Source of the DNA: Frischella perrara
GTDB lineage: Bacteria; Pseudomonadota; Gammaproteobacteria; Enterobacterales; Orbaceae
Assembly (NCBI RefSeq): GCF_000807275.1
Contig: NZ_CP009056.1
Coordinates: 2,295,192-2,359,191 of the forward strand
Length of the DNA stretch: 64,000 bases
Reading direction: 5' to 3'
Shown here: positions 33,616 through 42,412 of the stretch, piece after piece
How positions within the stretch are numbered: position 1 is the stretch's first letter
How the letters are laid out: each line of letters opens with the position of its first letter
Notes under the pieces: generated by a model
Told to the model about the DNA's origin: nothing
Database searches by the model: none
The model's input: the letters and a program-made list of their open reading frames with translations, nothing else
Translations under genes and position numbers: made by a program

Positions 33616-34268
33616 CTGTTTATTCCTTGTTGAATTTGATTAATCTTATGAGCAAGTTGTTTTGTTGATCGAGCTATATCCGGCTGACCACAGATTGCCG
33701 ACACGACAGCAACTCCCTCAATTCCCATTTCTAAAATTGGTGTGAGGTTTTGTAAGTTAATACCACCAATAGCAACAGCGGGACAACGCTTTAGGTGATT
33801 TAGTTTAGCTAATTCTGCTAATTCTATGGCTGGGGCAGCATCTTGCTTAGTTGTGGTAGGGAAAACCGGACCTATACCTAAATAATCGACGTATTGCCAA
33901 TTTACCCTTTCAAGTTGTTGTTGATTTGAAATAGATAATCCCAGAAATTTATCGACACCAATAAGTTTACGGGCAACATCGACGGGTAAATCCCGTTGTC
34001 CAACATGTACACCATCAGCATCAACCGCTAAAGCAATATCGACATGATCATTAATTATTAATGGAACCGGCGTATCTTGAAGAACTGTTTTTAAGGCTAA
34101 TGCAGCACGATACCAATCTAATCGATCGAATTCATGCTCTGATCTTAATTGCACAACGGTCACCCCATTATCCACTGCAATCTTGACTGTATTAACCATC
34201 CCATCGATTCCGCCACATAAATCTGGGTCTAAAACTAAATACAAAGATAAATCGAGTTTCTTTTGCAT
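33612..34268 (-). CDS. thiE: Thiamine phosphate synthase ThiE
   Basis: ThiE joins hydroxymethylpyrimidine diphosphate with hydroxyethylthiazole phosphate to make thiamine monophosphate. The 218-residue TIM-barrel protein shows [33 protein letters not shown] and [13 protein letters not shown], all ThiE markers, and the phosphate loop [10 protein letters not shown]. It lies 1 bp after thiM and overlaps thiD by 4 bases. Confidence 0.97.
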   Translation of the reverse strand: MQKKLDLSLYLVLDPDLCGGIDGMVNTVKIAVDNGVTVVQLRSEHEFDRLDWYRAALALKTVLQDTPVPLIINDHVDIALAVDADGVHVGQRDLPVDVARKLIGVDKFLGLSISNQQQLERVNWQYVDYLGIGPVFPTTTKQDAAPAIELAELAKLNHLKRCPAVAIGGINLQNLTPILEMGIEGVAVVSAICGQPDIARSTKQLAHKINQIQQGINR

Positions 34269-34269
34269 A

Positions 34270-35070
34270 TTATTTCTCTTTTACAACGATATTTTCCATC
34301 AAAGATAATTGATCTAAAAGTGAAACGGCAAAACTGCCTAAACCTTGTTGTTTATCAGCTAATTCGGCAGCCTTCTTCATCATATAACACGCTGAGGCTG
34401 CGGCACATAAACGATCGGATGAATTAGCAATGAAAGCTGCAACCATCGCTGACAGCGAGCAACCCGTTCCGGTTACTTTTGTTAACGCTACATCTCCTCC
34501 TGCGATAGAATATACCTGCTTTCCATCAGTAACATAATCTGTAGCACCAGTAACGGCGACAATGGTTTGATATTGATCTGCTAGTGTCTTAGCTGCTGTC
34601 AATGCTGATTCAGTAGATTCTTGACTATCAACACCTTTTGATTGAGCTTTGTGCCCAATTAGTGCCATAATCTCGGCAGCATTACCTCGAATGACCGTGG
34701 GATGATAAGATAATAATGAGTGCACAACCTGCGTACGAAATTTTAATACCGAACCTACAGCAACCGGATCCAATACCCAAGGTTTATCAACTAACATAGC
34801 TGTACGAGCTGCAAGAAGCATGCTCTGGGCTGAAGACTTTTCAATAGTTCCAACATTAATTAATAAACTATCCGTAACTTTAACAAAGTCTGCCACCTCC
34901 TCCTGAGCAACGACCATAGCAGGTGAAGCTCCAATAGCTAATAAAATATTTGCAGTGAAATTTTGCACAACATCATTAGTTATACAATGAACCAACGGGT
35001 TACTTGAACGAACATGTTTTATAAATGGGCTAACTTGTTCAGCTAGTAATAATGTAGTAGTTAAAGACAT
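34270..35070 (-). CDS. thiM: Hydroxyethylthiazole kinase ThiM
   Basis: ThiM phosphorylates hydroxyethylthiazole in the thiamine salvage route. The 266-residue ribokinase-fold protein has VHCITNDVVQNFTANILLA, LDPVAVG and the anion-hole motif KVTGTGCSLSAMVAAF. It is the first gene behind the TPP riboswitch. With thiE and thiD this makes a salvage operon: no de novo thiC, thiG or thiH is in the window, so the cell may take up pyrimidine and thiazole precursors. Confidence 0.97.
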   Translation of the reverse strand: MSLTTTLLLAEQVSPFIKHVRSSNPLVHCITNDVVQNFTANILLAIGASPAMVVAQEEVADFVKVTDSLLINVGTIEKSSAQSMLLAARTAMLVDKPWVLDPVAVGSVLKFRTQVVHSLLSYHPTVIRGNAAEIMALIGHKAQSKGVDSQESTESALTAAKTLADQYQTIVAVTGATDYVTDGKQVYSIAGGDVALTKVTGTGCSLSAMVAAFIANSSDRLCAAASACYMMKKAAELADKQQGLGSFAVSLLDQLSLMENIVVKEK

Positions 35071-35117
35071 CCCTTCTCCTTACTTAAAATGGTAGAGAAG
35101 GTGCTATCTAACTAGAA

Positions 35118-35213
35118 AGCGGAGACTTCCCTACGCTGGTATGAGCCCAGATCAGGTTCAACGGGTAAATTCTCAGCCATTAGCAAAACCAAATTGCAAA
35201 TGACACCCCGAGT
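35118..35213 (-). promoter_or_regulatory. TPP riboswitch (THI element) controlling thiM-thiE-thiD
   Basis: On the minus strand the conserved blocks appear in order: CGGGGTG, GGCTGAGAA, ACCCGTTGAACCTGATCTGG and CATACCAGCGTAGGGAAG. These form the thi-box junction that binds thiamine pyrophosphate. The element ends about 48 bp before the thiM ATG, so a switch acting on translation start is likely. The rest of the 338-bp gap up to kdsD (35214-35408) is AT-rich with no gene and must hold the divergent promoters. Confidence 0.95.
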
Positions 35214-35408
35214 CAAATCAGTGAATGGTTATTATGCATGCAATTTACATAACAAGCAAATAGACCATAAAATCACTTATAACTTATACTTACAATCTTT
35301 TTTATTAATAAAATAAAATAACTACAAATACCAGTTTAATCGTTTATTTACTTTTAAATGATTATTGATAGACTAATTACATTTCAATAGTTAAATATCA
35401 ATAAACAT

Positions 35409-36386
35409 ATGAATTCATCTAGGCAAGCGCAATTATTACAATATGGACGTGAACTAATTGAATCTGAACTGAGTGAAGCTCAAAAACTATTACATCGACT
35501 TGATCATAATTTTATTCAAGCCTGTGAACTTATTTTGGCAACAAAAGGCAAAGTGGTGGTATCTGGTGTTGGCAAATCAGGTCATATAGGAAAAAAAATT
35601 GCCGCATCCTTAGCAAGTACTGGCACACCATCATTTTTCATGCATTTATCAGAAGCATTGCATGGCGATTTAGGTATGGTCAACAGCACTGATACAATCA
35701 TTCTCATATCTTATTCAGGTAGAGCAAATGAATTTAATTTTATTTTACCTATATTAAAAGATCTGAACGTACCGATAATTGCCATAACTGGTGGTAAAAC
35801 ATCGCCATTAGCTAAAGCAGCCAATACAGTTTTAGACGTTAGCATTGAGAAAGAAGCTTGCCCTATGGGATTAGCCCCAACTTCCAGTTCAACTAACACT
35901 TTATTAATAGGCGATGCACTTGCTATTGCTGTCATGAGAGCGAGAGGATTTAATGAAGAAGATTTTGCCCGTTCTCACCCTGCCGGTAGCTTAGGTGCAA
36001 AATTACTTAACCGAGTTAAAGACGTTATGCGTACCGGAGAGCGAATACCTAAAATCGCTGAAAGTGCAACGGTATTTGATGCAATGCTTGAACTAAGTCG
36101 CACAGGATTAGGTTTAATTGCAGTGTGTGATGCAAATAATCATATTAAGGGAGTCTTTACCGATGGCGATTTGCGTCGTTTATTATTAAATAATGGTACA
36201 TTACATGATCCGATAAACCAAGTAATGACATCACCGGGTTATCGTCTTCCTGAAAACAAGAAAGCCATTGAAGCGTTAAAAGTATTTAACGATTATAATA
36301 TTACCGCTGCACCCGTCGTCGATCAGAATGATTGCTTAGTCGGCGCAATTAATATACATGATTTACATCAAGCTGGTATTTCCTAG
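35409..36386 (+). CDS. kdsD: D-arabinose-5-phosphate isomerase KdsD
   Basis: KdsD converts ribulose-5-phosphate to arabinose-5-phosphate, the first step towards Kdo of the lipopolysaccharide core. The 325-residue protein has an N-terminal SIS domain (about 35-180, VVSGVGKSGHIGKKIAASLAS and HLSEALHGDLGM) and two CBS domains (about 205-325). The start MNSSRQAQLLQYGRELI is conserved, but I see no Shine-Dalgarno sequence before it (the leader ends TCAATAAACAT). The usual neighbours kdsC and the mla genes are absent. The paralogue GutQ is an alternative, but the lack of a sorbitol operon favours KdsD. Confidence 0.92.
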   Translation: MNSSRQAQLLQYGRELIESELSEAQKLLHRLDHNFIQACELILATKGKVVVSGVGKSGHIGKKIAASLASTGTPSFFMHLSEALHGDLGMVNSTDTIILISYSGRANEFNFILPILKDLNVPIIAITGGKTSPLAKAANTVLDVSIEKEACPMGLAPTSSSTNTLLIGDALAIAVMRARGFNEEDFARSHPAGSLGAKLLNRVKDVMRTGERIPKIAESATVFDAMLELSRTGLGLIAVCDANNHIKGVFTDGDLRRLLLNNGTLHDPINQVMTSPGYRLPENKKAIEALKVFNDYNITAAPVVDQNDCLVGAINIHDLHQAGIS

Positions 36387-36610
36387 GATGAAAACTGTAT
36401 TCATTTGGAGAAAGCTGATATTATTTATAACTGAAATAAATAATCAGAAATTTTTTATTGCAAAATAGCTATATCTCCTGCGATAATTGTCGCCCTAAAT
36501 TTTGTCTTTAGACGGAGACTAAGAGTATTGCGGTTTGTTTTATAATCACAGACAATGTCTATAAAACGAATCGTCAGCATGTTTAACCAAACACAGATGA
36601 TGAAATTATA

Positions 36611-37132
36611 ATGGCAGAGAAGCGGAATATCTTTTTGATTGGCCCAATGGGGGCAGGTAAAAGTACTATTGGTAGGCAGATCGCACAACAGTTAGGTATG
36701 GATTTTTTTGATTCCGATCAAGAAATTGAAAGACGTACCGGAGCTGATATTGCATGGATCTTTGATTTAGAAGGTGAAGACGGTTTTCGTGCTAGAGAAG
36801 AGAAGGTGATCAATGAATTGACTGAGAAGCAAGGCGTTGTATTAGCCACAGGTGGTGGTTCAATCTTATCTAAAGAAACACGCAATCGCCTATCAGCAAG
36901 AGGTATTGTAGTTTATTTACAAACTACAATAGAAAAACAAATGGCCCGGACGCAGAAAGATAAACGTCGACCATTATTACAGGGTGGCAACACACTCCGT
37001 GAACGTTATGAAGAACTTGAAGAAGAACGTGTCCCATTGTATGAAGAGATAGCAGATATAACAATAAAAACGGATGAACAAAGTGCTAAAGGTGTAGCTA
37101 GTTATATCATAGAGCAAATCGAACAAATATAA
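36611..37132 (+). CDS. aroK: Shikimate kinase I AroK
   Basis: AroK phosphorylates shikimate at the 3-hydroxyl with ATP, on the way to chorismate. The 173-residue P-loop protein has the Walker A motif GPMGAGKST (residues about 11-19), the shikimate-binding DSDQEIE and ATGGGSIL, and the lid [11 protein letters not shown]. The start [16 protein letters not shown] matches the enteric protein. In most gammaproteobacteria aroB follows directly; here damX comes next after 60 bp. Confidence 0.97.
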   Translation: MAEKRNIFLIGPMGAGKSTIGRQIAQQLGMDFFDSDQEIERRTGADIAWIFDLEGEDGFRAREEKVINELTEKQGVVLATGGGSILSKETRNRLSARGIVVYLQTTIEKQMARTQKDKRRPLLQGGNTLRERYEELEEERVPLYEEIADITIKTDEQSAKGVASYIIEQIEQI

Positions 37133-37192
37133 TTGCCTGCTTGGCAATTATATTGTTGTAAAAACTATGTATTGTAAGTAACAGGAGGCGCT

Positions 37193-37915
37193 GTGAATAA
37201 TCCAATTCGTACCAATAAAGAAGATCGCTATTTCTCTGAAGAATCTCAGAGTGCATCTAATTTAAGTCAGTCCTTTTTAATGAATAAAAAGTTACTAACA
37301 ATCATGGTTACATCCATTATCATTGTTTTATTACTGATTATTATCTACTTACTATTTAATCGCCCGATACAATATGTTGATGTGAGTAATAATCACTTAA
37401 CTAATTCAGATAGTATAGAAAGATATAGTCAAGGTTATCAAACATTAACACCGCCGAGTATATCGTCAAATTCGATCTCAACAAGTTCTGAAAATGCTTA
37501 TACGGGTAAAGAGCGTATTGAGATTTCTGATGATGTTGCCGAGCGTATGTCTCAAATGTACAATTCCAATAATACACTTATTGAATTTAACAGCCAAAAT
37601 ACATATCTTGATATTGAGCATAATGAATTGCCATTAGGTAAAACGCTTCCGAATGATCACTATACTATCCAACTTATTGCAACATCATCATTGGAAAGTA
37701 TTATGGCATTTGCAAAATCACATAAACTGACTAATTACCAAATCTATGAAACTCGTCGCGAAAACAAACCTTGGTTTGTACTTATTAAAGGTAGTTTTAC
37801 CAATATCAAAGATGCGAAAACAGTTATTCAAAATTTACCGTCAGAGTTACAACGTAATTCGCCTTGGGTTAAATCAGGTACAGTAGTTAATAGAGAAAAG
37901 CTAGTTTTACAATGA
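37193..37915 (+). CDS. damX: SPOR-domain cell-division protein, short DamX
   Basis: DamX is a single-pass inner-membrane protein that goes to the septum by its SPOR domain, which binds peptidoglycan stripped of side chains. This copy has 240 residues: a cytoplasmic start of about 30, one membrane helix (about 33-53, a leucine/isoleucine-rich run after NKKLLT), a serine- and asparagine-rich linker, and a C-terminal SPOR domain (about 155-230, HYTIQLIATSSLESIMAFAKS and PWFVLIKGSF). The E. coli protein is about 430 residues, so the linker and cytoplasmic part are much shortened. The start is GTG at 37193 with a perfect AGGAGG (37182-37187). It lies between aroK and dam, as in enterics. Confidence 0.85.
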   Translation: MNNPIRTNKEDRYFSEESQSASNLSQSFLMNKKLLTIMVTSIIIVLLLIIIYLLFNRPIQYVDVSNNHLTNSDSIERYSQGYQTLTPPSISSNSISTSSENAYTGKERIEISDDVAERMSQMYNSNNTLIEFNSQNTYLDIEHNELPLGKTLPNDHYTIQLIATSSLESIMAFAKSHKLTNYQIYETRRENKPWFVLIKGSFTNIKDAKTVIQNLPSELQRNSPWVKSGTVVNREKLVLQ

Positions 37916-37952
37916 TCTATCAGTATTTTCAGAGAGTTTACAGGAGTCTCTT

Positions 37953-38765
37953 TTGAAAAAGCAGCGTGCTTTTCTTAAATGGGCAGGTGGGAAGTATTCA
38001 CTTGTAGATAAAATAGTTAAACACTTACCTGAAGGTGATTTATTGATTGAACCCTTTGTTGGGGCGGGTTCTGTATTTCTAAATACCAATTATGAAAGGT
38101 ATATTTTAGCCGATATTAATGAAGATTTAATATCGCTATTTAATATTATCAAAAATAAACCGAATAAATTTATTGAAGATGCGAAGTTATTATTTACTGA
38201 ACAAAATAACCAAGCAGGCGCTTTTTATGAATTAAGGGAGCATTTTAATAATAGCCAAAATCCTTATCAAAGAGCCTTATTATTTTTATATCTAAATCGC
38301 CATTGTTATAATGGGTTATGCCGTTATAACAACAGTGGCGAATTTAATGTACCATTTGGTCAATATCAAAATATCTATTTCCCAGAAAATGAATTATTTG
38401 CTTTTTCCGAAAAAGCGCAACGGGCAGAGTTTATTTGTTCACCCTATGATAAAGTGATGAAAAAAGCCCAAAAAGGTGCTGTCATCTATTGTGATCCACC
38501 TTATATGCCATTATCGCAAAGCGCAAATTTTACCGCTTATTATTCGATCAACTTTACTGTTCGTGATCAAAAACGTTTAGCGCTTATAGCATTAAAATTA
38601 TCTAAACAGGAAATACCCGTACTGATTTCCAACCATGATACTATTCATACTCGAAATTGGTATAAAGATGCACAATTGCATCTTGTAGAAACGCGTCGCT
38701 CAATAAGTTGTGATGGACAAGGTCGAAAAAAGATAGATGAACTTTTAGCTCTCTATTCCCATTAA
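37953..38765 (+). CDS. dam: DNA adenine methylase Dam
   Basis: Dam methylates adenine in GATC and serves mismatch repair, replication timing and gene control. The 270-residue protein follows enteric Dam closely: the AdoMet motif FLKWAGGKYSL (about 7-17), FVGAGSVFLN, and the catalytic DPPY (residues 181-184) in VIYCDPPYMPLS. The start is a TTG at 37953 with AGGAG at 37942-37946; no ATG matches the conserved MKKQRAFLKWAGGK start, so weak initiation may keep Dam low. It follows damX by 37 bp. Its place in the aroK-damX-dam-rpe order supports the housekeeping Dam rather than a phage enzyme. Confidence 0.97.
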   Translation: MKKQRAFLKWAGGKYSLVDKIVKHLPEGDLLIEPFVGAGSVFLNTNYERYILADINEDLISLFNIIKNKPNKFIEDAKLLFTEQNNQAGAFYELREHFNNSQNPYQRALLFLYLNRHCYNGLCRYNNSGEFNVPFGQYQNIYFPENELFAFSEKAQRAEFICSPYDKVMKKAQKGAVIYCDPPYMPLSQSANFTAYYSINFTVRDQKRLALIALKLSKQEIPVLISNHDTIHTRNWYKDAQLHLVETRRSISCDGQGRKKIDELLALYSH

Positions 38766-38818
38766 TTTCTTTTTATATCGTTTTTTGTCAAGATAATTAG
38801 ACCATAATAATTGTTACT

Positions 38819-38852
38819 CATTGCCCATTTTATTTTTATAAAATGGGCAATG
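38819..38852. terminator. Strong hairpin between convergent dam and the LysE-type gene
   Basis: A 15-bp perfect inverted repeat (38819-38833 with 38838-38852, beginning CATTGCCCATTTTAT) and a 4-nt TTTT loop. It lies between the ends of two converging genes and could stop transcription from either side. Neither flank has a clear T-run outside the stem, although the stem itself is AT-rich at its top. Confidence 0.6.
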
Positions 38853-38856
38853 ACTA

Positions 38857-39483
38857 TTAATAATCGAATGCAACTCTAATGGCTAAACCGAGCAAAATAA
38901 AACCTAATAACTTATCCACCAAAAATTGTATTTTAAAATAACGTCGTTGAATAAGTTCTGATTGAAATATAGCTGTAACAATTGGCCACCAGATTATTGC
39001 TTCAACCAAAATGATGAACGCAACAATCAATTTATCCATTAAAGATGAATCTAATGCTAACACTTGAGTGAATATAGCAAGAAAGAATAAAGTGGCTTTT
39101 GGATTGAGTAAATTACATAAATAGCCTTGTATGAAAGCTTTACGATAGGTAACATTCATTATCTTAGCTGATTGATTTACATAGCTTACCCCGCTATTTT
39201 TTGCAAGTAATGCTTTAAAACCAATCCAAGCTAAATAAGCAGCGCCCGCATAACGTAAGAAGGTAAATAGCCAAGGTGTAGTTTTAATTAATACCGCAAT
39301 ACCTGCTATACAATAACTCATATGGGTAAAGATTCCCATAATAACTCCCAAACAAGTCATTAATGCATACTTGCGTTGGTAGTTTAAACTATTTTTAACA
39401 ACCATAAAAAAATCTGGTCCAGGCGAAACCATACCTAATAAACTAATGGTTGCTACAACGATAAATAAATCATAATTCATCAT
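38857..39483 (-). CDS. LysE/RhtB-family amino-acid exporter
   Basis: A 208-residue inner-membrane protein with about six hydrophobic segments. The start region LGMVSPGPDFFMVVKNSLNYQRKYALMTCLGVIMG is the signature of the LysE/RhtB family, whose members export amino acids such as threonine, homoserine, lysine or leucine by proton exchange. The NPKATLFFLAIF motif in the middle is also typical. The substrate cannot be told from the sequence. It is a minus-strand gene in the block inserted between dam and rpe. Confidence 0.88.
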   Translation of the reverse strand: MMNYDLFIVVATISLLGMVSPGPDFFMVVKNSLNYQRKYALMTCLGVIMGIFTHMSYCIAGIAVLIKTTPWLFTFLRYAGAAYLAWIGFKALLAKNSGVSYVNQSAKIMNVTYRKAFIQGYLCNLLNPKATLFFLAIFTQVLALDSSLMDKLIVAFIILVEAIIWWPIVTAIFQSELIQRRYFKIQFLVDKLLGFILLGLAIRVAFDY

Positions 39484-39574
39484 AAACTCAATTTCAAAAC
39501 CTCTTAATATTTAATAAAGAGTGCACCTAACTCGTCTTTAATATTAAATGAATGATCATGTTTTCATACAGCTA

Positions 39575-41032
39575 TTAAGGTAAGGCTGCTGAACGATTTA
39601 ATGTGGCTAGATTTGTTAAAACTTGTTCAACGTACTCAGCACGATTATTACCTTTTTCAATATGGAGATAATCTGTCCAGAATTTTGCATTAGATTTGAC
39701 ATCGGCGCCATTAAGAATAATCCGTGGCATATCTAATTGATAAATATTATTTGGCATGGCAGCATATTGACCAAGATCTGACTTACTTGCATTAGTGATC
39801 AAATAAAGAGAACGCGGTTTTTCAGATAGCTTGGCAATTGTTGGTGTTCCTGCTCCCATCATCAAATGATCAGGAAAAATATAAAATACGGTATTTTCTA
39901 ATAGCCCTTTTTCCTCAAGATAATTCATAAATTGCCCCAGATTATAATCTAACGAAGCGGCAACAAATTCCATATTGTCATCGCGTTTGTCAATGACCTT
40001 TTCCATGCGCTGATCATAAAATCCGCTCGGTGCATGGGTTGAAATCGTGGAAATAAATAAAGCAAATGGTTTGTCACTATCTGATAATTCATTAATTTGT
40101 CTTTTAGCAATAGCAAAAATATCTTTATCATATAATCCAAAAGGAGCCTGAGGGTACTGTCCCTGATAATTAGCTTCGCTGATAATATCAACATCAAACA
40201 TTGAGATAACATGACCTATTCCAGCAAACGTTGGACCACCAATAATATAGCGCGTTTGATAATCAGCCTTGTGTAACACATCTGGAAGAGTGACTAATTG
40301 TGTTTGTGAATAAGGCGCAAATGGCATAGTCCGTATTCCACCCACCAAAAATGGTATACCTGTCATATAAGTATACATTGATGCCGTAGTCCATGAGCTC
40401 CCCTTACCCATTGGAATATCACCATAAAAGTCATATTTTTGACGTAATTGATTTAAATTCGGGGTCAGCTGATTAAAATCTAGAAAGCCCTGTTCAAAAG
40501 ACTCCAATGAAATAACAATGATATTTTTACCTTTGCTAGCCGATAATTGATCTTTATGCGGATAATCTTGCATTTTAAGCGTTGCTAATGCTTGCGAAAA
40601 ATCTTGCTTAGGTGCACTAGTAACTTGATATAATTCAGTTAATTTATCAAAAGGTCCATGATGATAATTTAGTGACATTGCCATAATGACCAATATCATT
40701 AACCGAATTTGAACATTAATTTTATTTTGGCAAATTACTGATAACTTGGTTAATAGAAATATAAAACTAAAAAATACAACAACAGTTAGTAAAGCTTGCA
40801 ATTTAAAAATTAACAAACCTTCCCAAATATCATTTATATTCAAATTAACAAAAAACTGATAATCAATAAAACCGCCACTAAAATAGATCGAAATTATTTC
40901 CATCACTATAAAAACAGTCATTATCACAATACAGATTAATTTTGCTTTTTTAGCCTTAACTAAGGAAGCTAACATAAGGGTGATAATCACCAATGGCATA
41001 ACAATCCAAACATTAATTGGGAAAAACATCAT
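39575..41032 (-). CDS. LTA-synthase/OpgB-like alkaline-phosphatase-superfamily transferase
   Basis: A 485-residue protein with three to four N-terminal membrane helices (about residues 5-135) and a periplasmic sulfatase-fold domain (about 165-470). The metal and nucleophile motifs are visible: IIVISLESFEQGF, the threonine region KGSSWTTASMYTYMTGIPF, STHAPSGFY and FPDHLMMGAG. Relatives are lipoteichoic acid synthase and OpgB, which move phosphoglycerol, and phosphoethanolamine transferases. In a Gram-negative it could decorate a periplasmic glucan, lipid or surface sugar. It is transcribed away from the glycosyltransferase next door (261-bp gap), which suggests a shared glycan job; that is inference. 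It has no established name. Confidence 0.78.
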   Translation of the reverse strand: MMFFPINVWIVMPLVIITLMLASLVKAKKAKLICIVIMTVFIVMEIISIYFSGGFIDYQFFVNLNINDIWEGLLIFKLQALLTVVVFFSFIFLLTKLSVICQNKINVQIRLMILVIMAMSLNYHHGPFDKLTELYQVTSAPKQDFSQALATLKMQDYPHKDQLSASKGKNIIVISLESFEQGFLDFNQLTPNLNQLRQKYDFYGDIPMGKGSSWTTASMYTYMTGIPFLVGGIRTMPFAPYSQTQLVTLPDVLHKADYQTRYIIGGPTFAGIGHVISMFDVDIISEANYQGQYPQAPFGLYDKDIFAIAKRQINELSDSDKPFALFISTISTHAPSGFYDQRMEKVIDKRDDNMEFVAASLDYNLGQFMNYLEEKGLLENTVFYIFPDHLMMGAGTPTIAKLSEKPRSLYLITNASKSDLGQYAAMPNNIYQLDMPRIILNGADVKSNAKFWTDYLHIEKGNNRAEYVEQVLTNLATLNRSAALP

Positions 41033-41293
41033 TCTTTTTATAAACCATTAATTAAAATGGCAAATAGTATATACTTAAAGCTATATTTTTTCAGTTTTAT
41101 ATCAGAGTAATTATAAATATAAAATGCTCTTTTTTATCTACAAAAAAGCTTAACGAATTGAATTATGGCGATTTTTCACCCCGTTTTATCATAATAATTA
41201 TGGTTATTTCGCATTTTTTATGCTCGTTTCTTTAGATTCTGATATGATACATAATTAGTTATTTGAAACATATTGAAACGATAAGGAAATAAA

Positions 41294-42361
41294 ATGAAAA
41301 TCCTTTTTGGCGTTCAAGGAACAGGCAATGGTCATATAAGCCGTTGTCGAACTCTAGCTAAAGCCTTGAAAGCTGCTGGAGCCGAAGTTGATTATATTTT
41401 TAGTGGTCGAGATGCTAAAGACTATTTTGATATGAACGATTTTGGTAATTATAAAACCTACAAAGGAATGAGTTTTGTCACACAAAATGGAAAAATCAAT
41501 ATTCGTAAAACTGTCAGTCGAATTAGAGCATTCCGTTTAATAAAAGATGTCCGTGAATTAAACTTGGATGAGTATGATACTATTATTAGTGATTTCGAAC
41601 CCGTTAGTGCTTGGGCAGCTTATCATCAAGAACGCCAGTGTTTGGGAATCAGCAATCAAGTAATTTGCCAATATCTAAAACCCAAAGAGTATGGGCTTAT
41701 CGCCAATGCGATTATGAAATTTTATGCGCCAGTAACTGATCCAGTAGGTTTACACTGGTTTCACTTTGGTCATTCATTAATACCGCCAATTATTGACCCG
41801 ATGACAAAGCATGAAGAAAATGGAAGAATTGTCGTTTATTTACCATTCGAATCGTTGGAAAATATTATCAATTTACTTGAACCGTTCAGTCAACAATATG
41901 CTTTTGACTGCTTTCATCCTAGCATAGAACAACCATTGGTAGAAAGTAACATTAATCTTTACCCATTAAGCCGAGATATGTTTACGCAAGCTATCGCATC
42001 ATGTTCCGGAGTAATCAGCAATACTGGTTTTGCTCTCATTTCTGAAGCACTCGTTCTGGGTAAAAAAATACTCACTAAACCAGTATTAGGTCAATTTGAG
42101 CAAATCTATAATGGCCACTGTCTTGAAAAATTAGAACTTGCAACCGTAATGCAAACACTTAATAAGTCATTATTAGAATATTGGTTGAATCAATCATCAC
42201 CTGAACCGGTTATTTATCCAGAAGTTGCACCGCAACTAGCGGAATGGATTGTATCAGGGCAAAAGGAGCCTTTATCAGAGTTAAGTCGCCATTTATGGCA
42301 ACAAACAACTTTTCCTAACCACGTTCAACAAAAAATTATTGAATTGGGTTATGGACTTTAG
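41294..42361 (+). CDS. MJ1255/VC2487-family glycosyltransferase
   Basis: A 355-residue soluble protein of GT-B fold. The start MKILFGVQGTGNGHISRCRTLAKAL, with the glycine-rich donor loop GTGNGHISR, and the later SCSGVISNTGFALISEALVLGKKIL are hallmarks of the TIGR00661 (MJ1255/VC2487) family, which looks like UDP-sugar transferases such as MurG. The substrate is not known. No membrane helix is present. It stands divergent from the LTA-synthase-like gene and is followed by folA after 51 bp. A -10-like TATGAT (41243-41248) lies upstream, but no good -35. Confidence 0.85.
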   Translation: MKILFGVQGTGNGHISRCRTLAKALKAAGAEVDYIFSGRDAKDYFDMNDFGNYKTYKGMSFVTQNGKINIRKTVSRIRAFRLIKDVRELNLDEYDTIISDFEPVSAWAAYHQERQCLGISNQVICQYLKPKEYGLIANAIMKFYAPVTDPVGLHWFHFGHSLIPPIIDPMTKHEENGRIVVYLPFESLENIINLLEPFSQQYAFDCFHPSIEQPLVESNINLYPLSRDMFTQAIASCSGVISNTGFALISEALVLGKKILTKPVLGQFEQIYNGHCLEKLELATVMQTLNKSLLEYWLNQSSPEPVIYPEVAPQLAEWIVSGQKEPLSELSRHLWQQTTFPNHVQQKIIELGYGL

Positions 42362-42412
42362 TTTAAAATTTGATTTAGAAAATATTAACAACAGATTTCA
42401 AAGAGCAATTTT

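Noticed and set aside
36541-36546. Perfect TATAAT upstream of aroK
   Set aside because: No -35 element lies at a proper distance and such hexamers are frequent by chance in sequence this AT-rich.
38911-38919. TTATCCACC, one base off a DnaA box
   Set aside because: It lies inside the LysE-type gene, is isolated and differs from the consensus at the last base.
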